A DNA stretch of 64,000 nt, taken from Apium graveolens. Taxonomy: Eukaryota; Streptophyta; Magnoliopsida; Apiales; Apiaceae. The stretch covers positions 37,252,203 through 37,316,202 of the forward strand of contig NC_133655.1 of assembly GCF_009905375.1 (NCBI RefSeq). Direction: 5' to 3'. This document shows, one piece after another, positions 1 to 10,295 of this stretch; the first letter of the stretch is position 1, and every line of letters starts with the position of its first letter. The notes under the pieces were generated by a model that ran no database searches, was not told the origin of the DNA, and saw only the letters and a program-made list of their open reading frames with translations. A program made the translations under genes and the position numbers.

Positions 1-397
1 CTAGCATAATCTGTCTTTAAATCCTCACTCACCTTGGTGAGTGCAAACGCCTTCTCCATTTCCTTTAACCATATCCTGACAGTAATAGGATCCACCTCTC
101 CTTTAAACTCTGGGGCTTCACTAACTGGAAAGACTTAAAACTAAAAAACTTGTTTGTCACCCTCATCTCATGCTGCTGCTGGATTTGCAGTTGCTGCTGT
201 TGAATTTGCTGCTATTATTGCTGAATGAGCTGCTGTTGCTGTTGTTGTTATTGCTGAAATTGTTTTTGCTATTGCTGGAATTCCTTTTGCTGTTGGGCAA
301 GCTGAGTAGACTGCTGACGCAACAAATTCATCAATTCACTGATGGAGGGATCTCCAGCAGATCCGTTATTGGGTTGAGAATTCTTCTTTAGTGGCAT
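1..397 (-). pseudogene. Ty3/Gypsy gag fragment, Gln-rich, broken
   Basis: Reading the minus strand from the ATG at 397 gives a short N-terminus, then a long run of CAG/CAA codons (Gln-rich), then a Gypsy-type gag core with PEFKGEVDP and WLKEMEKAFALTKV near the window edge. The W-L-x-x-M-E-x-x-F pattern is typical of the plant Retrotrans_gag family, the capsid protein that forms the cytoplasmic particle. At least three CAA/CAG codons have become TAG or TAA in the Gln tract, and a one-base frameshift separates that tract from the gag core, so this is a pseudogene. It runs off the left edge. The leucine-rich reading on the other strand (170-391) is only the complement of the Gln codons. Confidence 0.75.
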
Positions 398-540
398 TCT
401 CCTGAAACATAACAGTCATATATCAGAAAATGGAATGCTCCAAGCAGTTTATACATATGCATCATGAGAGCGTTGTCACTAAGACAATATCCTCATCCTC
501 AGTATAATTGGACCCATCCTGAGTGAATGATCATAATCTA
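398..540. other. Short unassigned spacer
   Basis: This is AT-rich sequence between the Gypsy gag fragment and the LTR of element A. I see no ORF or repeat. It is presumably 5' leader of the Gypsy fragment, or host DNA at the insertion site. Confidence 0.4.
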
Positions 541-1597
541 TGTTATTCTCTAACAATACAACAGGAATTACAGAAGGGGGGTTGAATGTAATTCTGGCTT
601 CTTTTTCAAGATTTTAAAACAGTTCTTACTTGATAATATATATAGCGTTTGATTTGCAGTGTGCGGAATAAATGATTTATATGAATCAAAACACAAAGTA
701 ATAAAAACACAAGCTTTTAAAACTTTCTGGTGGATTTGAAAGTATCCACCATAAATATATATATATATATATATATATAAATATATCGAATGAGAACCCT
801 GTGAAGCTTGAATAGCTCACAGCTGCTTACAAGTATGAACAACTAAACTTACAGAGAAATGCTATAGAATACAGCTTGAAAATATTTCTCTGAAAATGTG
901 TGTGCTTAGTTAGTTGCTTATTGTTCTACTAGCTACATTTGGTTTATATATCACCAAGTTTACATGACAATAAGACAAGATAATAAAACAAAACATATCT
1001 AGTCTAAATCCATGCTACTTCACTACTCTATTCCAGTATCTTTGAATATCTTCATAATAGCATGGAAATGGTAATGCTTCTTTGTTCTCAAATCCCTGCT
1101 AAATAGGCTACCATATTCCTTTTGCAAACACTCGATGCATGTGACTGTGTTATCACTGTCAACATATATTTGAATTTGAGCATCCATCGGGTACATGCTT
1201 GTCATCCGTCGGGTAGCTTTATTGATCATCCTTCGGGTAGCTTTGTTGATCATCCGTCAGGTAGCTATTTGTCACTTGACTCCATTTTACTTATGCAGAA
1301 TTAGAAGACATCTCATATTTACAATTAATCAACCTATTTTGCATATCTACTAGTAGTCAACATGACTCATATGTTCCTACGGAATCTACACAAAGTTGTT
1401 TGCATAAATGTGCTACAATACTTATTATTACATAAGCTACTTACTCGATGGATGTTAAATCATCATCCGTCGGGACTATATTGAATCATTCGTCGGGACT
1501 ATATTGAATCATCCGTCGAGTGCTACAAAATTCACTAAGTTAAATCTACTAAGGTGTTTTTTTAATTTATCATCAAGTTCACAACATATTCCTAACA
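541..1597 (-). mobile_element. 3' LTR of Sirevirus-like Copia element A
   Basis: The plus-strand ends are TGTTATTCTC and TTCCTAACA, so on the minus strand it runs TGTTAGGAATATG...AATAACA with TG/CA termini. A polypurine tract abuts its 5' side (1598-1606). A second copy of the same LTR family lies at 27614-28639 (1026 bp against 1057 bp here). The end of the LTR carries the TTCAACCCCCCTTCTGTAATTC block seen in plant Copia R/U5 regions, and a (TA)n microsatellite lies at about 750-785. Two clusters of a CCGTCGG-centred motif lie in U3 (1180-1260 and 1445-1530). No matching target-site duplication can be shown, because the other end of the element is rearranged. Confidence 0.85.
1180..1530. repeat. 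CATCCGTCGGG motif array in LTR A
   Basis: About eight copies of CATCCGTCGGG or close variants (CATCCATCGGG, CATTCGTCGGG, CATCCGTCGAG) lie in two groups of about four (1180-1260, 1445-1530). Spacing is irregular, about 20-30 bp. The core CCG-T-CGG is an inverted repeat around one base. Plus-strand translation of the first group reads as repeated HPSG, which is a by-product and not a gene. Confidence 0.8.
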
Positions 1598-1606
1598 ATC
1601 TCCCCC
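1598..1606 (-). other. Polypurine tract of element A
   Basis: The minus strand reads GGGGGAGAT immediately before the LTR start TGTTAGG. This is the expected plus-strand priming site for reverse transcription. The identical arrangement at 28640-28648 in element B supports the call. Confidence 0.8.
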
Positions 1607-1804
1607 AATCTATGTCAACTGGAATTTTGTCCATAAATTAAGAGAAACTTGATGATAACAAAACATCCAAAAGATACAGAATGAAAATAGTAGATAGAAC
1701 TGATAAGTGCTGCAAAATTTACTAAAAATTTGAACAATGCAAAGTGTACAAAGAAGTTGCTCACAATTATTATCAAGGTGCTCCTCTAGTCTGAGCAGAT
1801 AAGT
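1607..1804. other. 3' untranslated spacer of element A
   Basis: This is AT-rich DNA between the stop of the downstream ORF and the polypurine tract. It is closely matched by 28649-28845 in element B and has no ORF. Its likely role is the 3' non-coding part of the internal region. Confidence 0.6.
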
Positions 1805-4800
1805 CTATTTCCTTGATTGTCTGAATTTCTTCCCAAGCCTCCTGTTGTTCTCTTCTATCTGATTTTGGAGTTGTCTGTGGAACTCAAGTTCATCAGCTTC
1901 TGAGAGGTCTAGCATTTTTTGCATTTCCAATAGAGTCTCATTGCTAGAGATATTCAAGTAGTCATCCAATCTGAAGAATCTTCTTACTCCCTTTTCATCC
2001 CTGAATTCCATCAGCCAATAGGGCCTCAAATGCACTCTATTTCTTGTGAAGGGAATTGACAAAGTTTTTGGTAGTGCTTCTTTGGCTCTATTACTCCTCG
2101 GCTCCTCAATCTTCTTTAAAACTAATCTCCTTGCAGTCACATTGTATCCAAAGTTCTTTTTGAAAGATGAGTAGATCTTTATTAGAACAGCTTGGCTTTC
2201 TAAAAAAATCCTGTGAAGTGGCCATATTATCTCTTTTCCTCCCTTATATTTAATCATCAGCCTTTCAGGAAGATGTCTGTGAGCATCAATTTCTCTTACT
2301 TCTTCCAATTCATCTAAGTAGAGGTTTATGTTAGAGAACTCCTTGATGTCACAGATATAAAGCAAATCTCCCTTGTTGACTGTAGTTCAAGATTTGGTTA
2401 GGGTCTTGGATCTGAGAGTCACAGGCTTCACTTTCTTGCTTGCTCTAGTCTTTGCCTTCTTTGGCTTGTTGAAGATAGGAAAATTTAGCTCAGAAATTGG
2501 TAAATTATCCCAGTCTACTTGCTCATCCTTAGGAATAATGGGCTCACCATGAATGTTCGTAGTTGGATCTACCACCTTGAATTCTTCAAATACCACTGAG
2601 GGTTTTGATGTCTGAGTTGAAGTTGTAGGCTTTTTGGGAATATAGTCTTCCATTTTCTCATCACTGAAGTCAAAATTTTTTTGGAGTGGAGCTTGTATCT
2701 GAATCTTCTTTTCTGTTGTGGTTCATCTTGCACTTTTTGATCTTGAGGTTCAGAAATTATAGAAGGTTGTGCAAAAATCTCAGTTGTGGTCTTTACAGCT
2801 TGAAGTTTGGCTAAGATAGCAACTTGCTTCTTCTTTTGTTTAAGCTTCTTAGCATCCAGAGCAGCTTGCTTCTTTTCTTGCCTTATTCTTTCCTTCTCTT
2901 CCTTTTTAGCTTCCACAAATATAGGGTGTCCAGCTACCACATAAATTTCCTTATCATTTCTGTAAATCTTGGCTAATCTTCTTTTGAGTGTTGAATCTAC
3001 TGGATCTTTTTAAAATGCAATTGACCTAGCCAACAGCTTCTTCTCATCTGGCCTAGGTGTCTCATACATAATATCCATAGGATTTTTGTCTAAGAACTTT
3101 GAGTAGTTCCTTTTAGGCTTCATGATTAGATCTGCTTTTGGAGATTTGATGCAAGATGTTTGGCCCTTTTCCAGATAATTCATAGTCATTTCATTCACAA
3201 AAATATTCTTGACTTGAGAGTGATGAATGAATGTTTTGTCTGGCTTCTGAATTGGCCCAAACTTTTATTGAATTTCTGCATCTATCTTTCTCCATTTATC
3301 ATCTAGTTCCTTCTCTACAGCTACAACATCAAGCATCTTAGGAATTGACTTTGACTCAAGCTTAGCAGCTGCTATGTGGATCATATCAATGTTGTCCAAT
3401 ACTGGTGGCTTTGGCAGACTAATTTCCGGAACAATTACTTGGCTGATTTGTACATTTACCACTTTCTCCCCCTCACTAGATGGCTCTGCTTGACTGACTT
3501 GAGATAATGATTTCTCCCCCTTTTTGTTATCATCAAGTAGAGTGGCGAAGAAGATTGTGCATCCACTAGTTATTGTAGCAGTTGAGTTTGCTGTGCTTGA
3601 TGTAGATGTATAGCTCTGAGAGAAGCTTCCATAGCAGTCATCCTTTTGTCCAAGGATTCCACTTTTATGGCAAGATCAGAGTTCTTCCTTAGCTGTCTCT
3701 TAATATCAATCATTGTTGCTTCTGGAAGTTTAGCATCCAATCTTTCAGAAATGTCCTTCTTCATTTGATCAACCTCATTTTTGATAGAAGTGACATTTTG
3801 ACTATGTTGAAAGCCTTGGATTTGTTGTAACTGAAGTGAAGCAAGGTGTGCTTGTAGGAGCTTCTTAGTGCTTGCATTTGTTGTTGATTGAAGAGCAGAT
3901 TGTGTCTGACTGATGAGTTGAATGAGAGTGGTCTTGAAATAATGTTCATCACATTTCTTTGAAAATGCCCAAGATGGCATACCAGATCTGGAACTAGGGC
4001 CTACTTCTCCCCCTATGTCTAGTGACTCCTCTTCACTATCATCACCAAAGAATTATTCTGACCCACCAGCCTCATAATTTATGTCATCACCAGTTGTAGA
4101 AGGCATATATGTGATGGCATCCTTTGCTCTTTGCATGGATTGAGTAGTGTGTACCAAATTTAGTATCCTTTCTGTATTTTTATTGCCCTGTCCAGCCAAA
4201 AGTTGATATGTTGGAATAGGATGAGTAAATGTCTCAGCATCCAAAGAGGTGGAATCTATAACAACTTGAATATGCTGAGATAGTTCCTCTCTGTCTGCTT
4301 TATTGACATTCATTAACTCACTAACAATGATGCCCACCCTTATTTCTCCTGTAACTGCATTTCTCTCATGATCTCTCTGTTCTTGCATCAAGGGCTCCCC
4401 TTGGCTTCCCATCCTCACACCCTCACCTTCACCATCTAAGGTGGGACTCCTCTCACTCACTTTTTCCAGTCCAGAAGAAATGGACTGCATTTGTTCACTT
4501 ATTTTCTCTCCTTTTTCCTGGGAGCAACCCATACTATCACTCCCTTCCCTCAGTCCTAAGAGTGATTGTACTACCACTAAGTCTTCTACACTTGTAAGAA
4601 TTGAAGAAATTTGAAGTTGTGCAGAGACACCCGATGGATGATGAATATCCATCGAGACAGTAGTATGGCTATCCGACGGGTGACTGCTCTTAAGCTTATC
4701 CGTCGGGATACAATCACTACTTGATGGATGATGAATATCCATGGGGATAGAAGAAATGAATGAGTTTGGAGTGGAGACTATTGTAGACTCTGTGCAGATT

Positions 4801-6388
4801 GATGAAAATTTAGGCACAGATGTCTCAACAGACTCAGAAAGAAATGGCAACTGAGCCAACAAATTATCTAAAAGATGATGCTCACTTGCTTGGATTTTTG
4901 GCTTCTCCAAAAGAGTTAAAGATGGAGAATTTGGAAGTGATGTATTGATCATGTCAACATCCAGTGAGTGTGTGGGTGAGTTTGGTGTTTGAGGTGCTTC
5001 TATCACTAGAGATTTTGGCTGTGACTCCACATTTACTGGAACCACGTCAAACTGACTTTGAAAGGGTGCAGTGACTGAGTCTATTGCTTCATTTTACAAT
5101 GTGTGTGCACCCTGTGTATCCCTAGTTGGTTTAGATTTCTTCTTTCTGGCATAAGTTTGGGGTGAGATAGTGTCCCTTACACTCTTGGCCTGTACTCTTG
5201 GCTGAGAGCTTTGTTCAATAGTCACATCCTTTTGGGAGGATGCAACTAGTAATGAGCTTAAGTCCTTTTCAAGCACTGTAGTTTGTTGAGAAGCTGCAGT
5301 GTGGCTAGGCAAACACTCACCTCTCCAACCTTATTCTTAGGGCTTCTTTGATTTTCACCCTGTCTCTCACCTTGCTTACCCCCCTTCACACTCCCCTCTT
5401 TGATTTTAGTGCATTTTGCAACTGGTTTCTTTTAAAAGAAACCAGGGGGGGCTTTCTTAGACTTGGATTTTGAAATTTGTGGTTTAGTAGCTTGGATAGG
5501 TATCTGTTGGGTCATTGACACAGATGCCATAGCTACACTAGAAGGCAAAGAAATGTGTGAGGTTGGAAGAGTGGAGACAGTAGAAATTACCTCACTAACA
5601 TGAGGTAACTCCATTACTGGAAAATAGAATAAGGGCACATCTTTGTGGTGATTTGCTCTATTAAGATCTACAATAATTTTTCTTTCTTGAACCCAACAGT
5701 TCAGCTTGTTGGTTGGGATCTCAATTACAATGTTCTCAATAAGATGATTAGCAAGCATCATAAAGAATCTAGCATAATAGACACTTTTACCTCTCTTATT
5801 GAGTTCTCCTAACTTAAAACCTAACTCAAACAAGACCAAGTCACTGAAATTAAAATATTTATCAGTAACTAGCATGTAAAGCATGTTAAGCATGTAGATG
5901 TTAAAAGAGTCAAAATTGCTAATTTTACCAGAAAGTACCTTAGTTACCACATCACACAGATAACTCCATTTTTTTCTAAGACCCAACCTCCTAATTTCAC
6001 TTAATTTAGAGGTAAAAAGTGCATAACCCATGGAATTTAGCATGTTAACTATATCAGTGTCTGTGTGTGGAACAGTAGCAGTATTATCAGAAATTCTAAA
6101 GCATGCTTTGGCAATGTCACTATTAATGCAAAATTGTTTACCTTTGAGAGTGAAAGTGATGGTCTTGTCAGTTGAGTTGTACACTACAGTTGTCCATATC
6201 TCTTCTACAACCTCACAATATATTGTGGGAGATTCCAACATAGCATAGTTGAGTTTACATCCTTTCATAAAATCCATCATTTTGTGATAATCTCTAGACT
6301 GTTGAATCTCCTTGTCCACTAGAGCTGTGAAGTTGTTCTTTTCATAGATATATCCAGTTTGAGACATGATTTTTACTACAGGAGCCAT
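1805..6388 (-). pseudogene. Sirevirus extra ORF downstream of pol (env-like), element A
   Basis: The reading starts at ATG 6388 and continues in pieces to the stop at 1805: 6388-5432, 5312-5094, 5045-4053, 3980-3570, 3462-3265, 3198-3010, 2940-2569, 2653-2387 and 2365-1805. These fall in three frames, so at least three frameshifts plus stops break an ORF of about 1,530 codons. Order of parts: an N-terminal globular region of about 270 residues beginning MAPVVKIMSQTG; a long Ser/Thr/Pro-rich linker; a short Gln-rich helical segment; a Lys/Glu/Gln coiled coil near 2800-2930; and a C-terminal region with RRFFRLDD. No signal peptide or membrane helix is visible, so 'envelope-like' describes position only (the Sirevirus ORF after pol). 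The copy in element B (28846-33447) is collinear. Function unknown. Confidence 0.75.
4627..4745. repeat. CCGTCGG motifs inside the coding region, element A
   Basis: Five or six variants of the LTR motif (CCGATGGATG, CCATCGAG, CCGACGGGTG, CCGTCGGGAT, GATGGATG) lie within the Ser/Pro linker of the downstream ORF. There they encode repeated HHPS/HPSD peptides. Element B has the same cluster at 31685-31800. Confidence 0.75.
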
Positions 6389-6495
6389 TGCTAAAGATTT
6401 GAAATATGTAGAGAGAGAATTTGCTTTTGAGGAAGAAAGAAGTTAGAGCAATTGAATCTTGAGAATGATAAAAAAGTAGAATAAAAATGAATTCT

Positions 6496-6504
6496 GCTTT
6501 TATA
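6496..6504 (-). promoter_or_regulatory. TATA-like box of internal promoter, element A
   Basis: The minus strand reads TATAAAAGC 108 bp upstream of the ATG at 6388. It is followed by a pyrimidine-rich leader (CTCTAACTTCTTTCTTCC, then CTCTCTC). Elements B, C, C', D and E have the same layout, which is why I call it. Promoter activity is inferred. Confidence 0.6.
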
Positions 6505-6599
6505 CTATCTCGAAAATAAACTGTCAAAAATAATAAAGTAAAATAAAGTTACCAATCAAAATAGCCCAAAATAGCCGTTTAAAAATAAATAAACCGTAA

Positions 6600-6830
6600 A
6601 AATTTTGTCACTTAACCGTCGTGTCATGCTTACAAACTCTAAGTATACTCGATGTATAATGTCAGAGTTTTAACGGCTAAGATTGAGACAATTCAACGGA
6701 TGAGGATAAATAAGTTATCCATCGAGTTATAAAATACTCCAGAAAAATAATTGATTTTTATTAACAAATAGTATTCCGATGGATGATCAAACTTGATGGA
6801 TAATGAGCATCCGTCGGGATGTAAATTTTG
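6600..6830. repeat. CCGTCGG motif array upstream of internal promoter, element A
   Basis: Variants (CCGTCG, CTCGATG, AACGGATG, TCCATCGAG, CCGATGGATG, CATCCGTCGGGATG) are scattered in about 230 bp between the RNase H end and the TATA-like box. The matching cluster in element B lies at 33670-33860. Confidence 0.7.
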
Positions 6831-6912
6831 ACTTAGCCAAAATTTCATCCAAAACAGAAGAATCAATTAAATTTCTGGCTACACAATAACTTGCAAAAAT
6901 ATCTGAAATGAT

Positions 6913-7147
6913 TCAAGAATAATTGAGCATACCTAACTCACTTACCAACCTTGAAAAGGTGGATTCATCAAGTGGCTTGATAAATATATCTACAAGCTGC
7001 TTTTCACTTGGAACAAAATAAAGTTCCACAGTACCATTCATCACATGTTCCCTTATGAAGTGGTACTTGATGTCTATGTGCTTTGTTCTTGAATGCTGCA
7101 CTGGATTTTCAGTGATGGCAATTGCACTTGTGTTATCACTGAAAATG
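6913..7147 (-). pseudogene. Copia RNase H C-terminal fragment, element A
   Basis: The product contains DNTSAIAITENPVQHSRTKH, then IKYHFIREH and the terminal DIF-KPLDE motif of plant Copia RNase H, which degrades the RNA strand during reverse transcription. It aligns almost residue for residue with the RNase H of element B (33975-34358). The normal upstream part (FCDN and before) is cut at about 7147, where chromovirus LTR sequence begins, so RT and most of RNase H are missing. Confidence 0.85.
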
Positions 7148-7261
7148 AACACATAACACATAGCAGTTAGGGTTTAACAACTTACACATTTAATCACATC
7201 ATAATACACATAATTTATCATTATTATAATATAATACCAGCGTAATTCCTCGGTCGTTACA
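7148..7261 (-). mobile_element. Truncated 3' LTR of a Ty3/Gypsy chromovirus
   Basis: The minus strand starts TGTAACGACCGAGG directly after a purine tract (7262-7275, AAAGGGGGGGAGAA). Only about 114 bp of LTR remain before it joins element A RNase H. The TGTAACGAC start resembles the LTR at 12814-16895, but the two soon diverge, so I treat them as related rather than the same element. Confidence 0.65.
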
Positions 7262-7301
7262 TTCTCCCCCCCTTTAACAAGATTCTGTCCTCAGAATCAC
7301 A

Positions 7302-7575
7302 TTATGCAAATAACTGAGGATACCTTTCTAACATTTCACTCTCAAGCTCCCAGGTTGATTCTTCAACCACTGGGTTTCTCCATAAAACTCTCACTAATGA
7401 CACAGACTTATTTCTTAATACCCTCTCTTGCCTATCTAGAATTCTTATTGGATGTTTAACATACGACAAATCTGCCTGAAATTCTACTGGTTCATATTCT
7501 ATTATATGCCTTGTATCAGGATTATACTTCTTAAGCATAGATACATGAAATACGTTATGAATGTGCTGTTCTGTT
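7302..7575 (-). pseudogene. Chromovirus (Ty3/Gypsy) pol C-terminus
   Basis: The minus-strand product reads HIHNVFHVSMLKKYNPD, then SYVKHPIRILDRQERVLRNK, then VLWRN--VEESTWELESEM--RYPQLF, then stop. This is the end of plant chromovirus integrase with the degenerate chromodomain tail (W-E-x-E-x-x-M-x-x-R-Y-P). Upstream it is cut at about 7575. The stop, the purine tract and the LTR follow in normal order, so the fragment is an intact 3' end of a truncated element. Confidence 0.85.
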
Positions 7576-7944
7576 ATTATGTTAGAATTGGATTGTTTTT
7601 ATAAAATTGTGGACCAGATTCGTGGTCAGACCATATAATGGTCTGTAGAGAAGGGAGTTGTGTTTTGAATATTTCCGAAGTTCGCCGGAAACCGGCAAAC
7701 TTCACGGCCAAATTCCGGATCGATTTGATTGCATGGTTATGTTCCTGGTAATCCGTAGATGTGATCTGGAGCTTGTGGCAAGGTGAGGAGGCCGGAATCG
7801 TGTTCTCCGGCCACCCCTGTGTTTTCCGGCGACTGGACTGCAAAATTGCAGTTTAGTCCCTATAGTTTTGTAGATGATGAAGTTTAGTCCCTGATGAGGA
7901 TGGATGCGATGCATGACATCTATAGCAGGTTTGCACATGATATG
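7576..7944. other. Unassigned 370-bp block
   Basis: This is more GC-rich than its surroundings (CCGGAAACCGGC, GGCCGGAATC, TTTTCCGGCGACTGG) and contains two TTTAGTCCCT repeats (about 7853-7900). It has no ORF with a recognisable product. It lies between a chromovirus end and a Copia gag fragment. It may be leader or LTR of another element; I cannot place it. Confidence 0.35.
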
Positions 7945-9055
7945 AATCAGATACTGATAGTGATCATGACAACAATGAAGACATGGAACAAATGGTTGAT
8001 CTATTTGTTAAAGGCTTAAAGAAGATGGTCTACAAGAACTTCAAGAAAAGAAGAAGATTTTCCAGAAAAGGTTTCAGTTCCTCAAACTCTGATAAGAGGA
8101 ACAACAGAAGAAGTACTGATTGAAAGGAATCAAAATCTGGAAAACTTGACAAGTCAAAGGAAAGATGCTACAACCGTGATGGAATTGGACACTTTGTAGC
8201 TGACTGCAGAAAACCCCAAAGTTGAGAAGAAACAAGCCTTGATCTCAAAGAGGAAAAAACTGGGATGATTCATCAGATTCAGATGATGGGATCAATTATG
8301 CTCTCATGGAAAACGCTGATACTGAGGCTGACAATGCTAAATTAAAGGTACCTCGGACTACTCTTGCTTTTGATACTGATGATATTTGTGAATTAAGATT
8401 GATTCTAAAATCTCTGCATGTTAGTTATAGGGATCAAACTTTAGAGAATGATAGAATCAAGAATGAGAACTCTAAGTTAAAGAAAAGGAATGATCGCCTA
8501 GAAATTGAGTTGCTTTCATGCCAGAAATCCAAAAAGAAAGACATAATGATGCTTATATTAAAGAAAAAATGTTAGAAAGGCATGATTTTCTAGAAAAGGA
8601 GTTAGCTAAAGAAAGAGATGTTATTAAACTTTGGATTAACTCAGTAAAAACAACTAAGGAAATTTTAGAGAATGGTTGTTGGGGATCAGGATTAGGATAT
8701 GCTAATAGATCTAATTCTGAAAAGAAAATTGAAAAAGAAACTGAGAAAAATAAACCAGTAAATACTGATACCAAGGTCAAACTGAACAAAGTTCAGTTGA
8801 AGGCCATTAAGTTTAATCCAAGTGCTGATGCTGTTAAATCAGTTAATGAGGTAGGTTCAACCTCAGCACCTAGCTCAAACTTAATTACCGATAAGAGTGA
8901 ACAAGTTCACACAAAATCAATAAATATTGGTTTAATGACTCAGAAACAGCTCAAGCAAAAGCTGAAGGCTTTACACATGAAAGACAAAGAAAAAAGGCCT
9001 AGGAAAAATAGAAATCGTAAGGTAGGTGTTAATAAGAATGGTAATTATGTAGATT
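7945..9055 (+). pseudogene. Copia (Sirevirus) gag C-terminal part, plus strand
   Basis: It is collinear with element E gag (55858-56960): a basic stretch with RKRRRFSRKG-like sequence, a zinc knuckle (C-Y-N-R-D-G-I-G-H-F-V-A-D-C at about 8168-8210, with the second Cys replaced), then a long coiled-coil-rich tail (ORFs 8306-8575 and 8518-9060 in two frames). Gag forms the particle and the knuckle binds RNA. An in-frame TGA in the basic region and at least two frameshifts make it a pseudogene. It ends abruptly at about 9050, where minus-strand integrase begins. Confidence 0.8.
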
Positions 9056-10281
9056 GTTGACTCTATATGCCTTTCCCACAGCATATCCAACAAAAATTCC
9101 TTCATCTGCTTTAGCATCAAACTTCCCATTTTGATCAGTTTGATTCCTCAAGATGAAACATTTGCAGCCAAAGACATGAAGAAAATTTAGAGTTGGTTTC
9201 TTGTTCTTGAACAATTGGTAGGGTGTCATACACTTTTCTTGATTAACCAAAGAAATATTCTGAGTGTAGCAGACAGTATTTACAGCTTCAATCCAAAAAT
9301 ATGTTGGTAACTTTGATTCTTCAAGCATTGTCCTTGCATCTTCAATAAGAGATCTGTTCTTTCTTTCCACTACTCCATTTTGTTGTGGAGTTCTTGCTGC
9401 GAAAAACTCATGCATAATCCCATTCTCTTCACAAAATGATCTCATCACAGAATTCTTGAACTCAGTTCTATTGTCACTCCTAATTCTTCTTACTTTAAAA
9501 TCAGGATGATTGTTGACTTGCCTTATGTAATTGATGATGATATCACCAGCTTCATCTTTAGACTTAAGGAAATATGTCTAAGAGAACTTTGAGAAATCAT
9601 CCACAATTACTAGGCAAAATCTTTTCCTTGAGATGGAAAACACATTGAATGGTCCAAATAAATCCATGTGTAGCAATTGCAAAGGTTCTTCAATTGTTGA
9701 ATCAAGCTTCGTTCTAAATGATGCTTTAATCTGCTTTCCTTTCTGGCAGGCATCACACAATTCATCCTTAGAAAAATCCACTTGAGGAATGCCTCTAACC
9801 AGTTCTTTCTTGACAAGCTCATTCATGGTCTTGAAGTTTAGATGAGACAGCTTCTTGTGCCTAGCCAACTTTCATCTTGACTTACTTTACAGAGAAGACA
9901 AGTGACAGATTCTACATTAGATGAGTTGAAGTCAGCTAGATACACATTTCTTTTTCTCACTCCAGTGAGAACCACTTTGTTGCTCCTTTTGTTTTTCACA
10001 ACACAGGCTTCTGAATTGAAGGTTACTGAATTGCCCTTATCACAAAGCTGGCTGATACTCAACAAATTATGCTTGAGACCATCCACTAGGGCAACCTCTT
10101 CAATGATGATATTGTCTTTTGAAATCAAGCCATATCCCACAGTATAACCCTGGCTGTCATCTCCAAAAGTAATACTTGGGCCAACTCTTTCCTTGAACTC
10201 AGTGAGCAGGGTAGAATCTCCAGTCATATCCCTTGAGCAACCACTATCCAGATACCAAAGATTCTTTTTGTTTCCTTGCAC
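9050..10281 (-). pseudogene. Sirevirus protease-integrase region, element F (likely the 5' half of A)
   Basis: Read on the minus strand: aspartic protease with LDSGCSRDMTGD (about 10250), GAG-pre-integrase with HKKLSHLNF and C-DAC (H-x-H and C-x2-C zinc motif), then integrase. The catalytic residues are visible: Asp in HMDLFGPF, Asp in SDNRTEF and Glu in NGVVERKNR. Protease processes the polyprotein and integrase inserts cDNA into nuclear DNA. Frameshifts break it between 10281, 9868 and 9448. The fragment stops at RVNNL, where RT should follow. A Sirevirus gag lies just upstream. By orientation and motif content it probably belonged to element A. Confidence 0.85.
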
Positions 10282-10295
10282 ACATCAAAATCAAA

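Noticed and set aside
170..391. Leucine-rich plus-strand ORF
   Set aside because: It is the complement of CAG/CAA codons of a minus-strand Gln-rich gag; there is no independent support.
1122..1304. Plus-strand ORF with repeated HPSG peptides
   Set aside because: It lies in LTR U3 and is created by the CATCCGTCGGG motif array; it is broken in LTR B.
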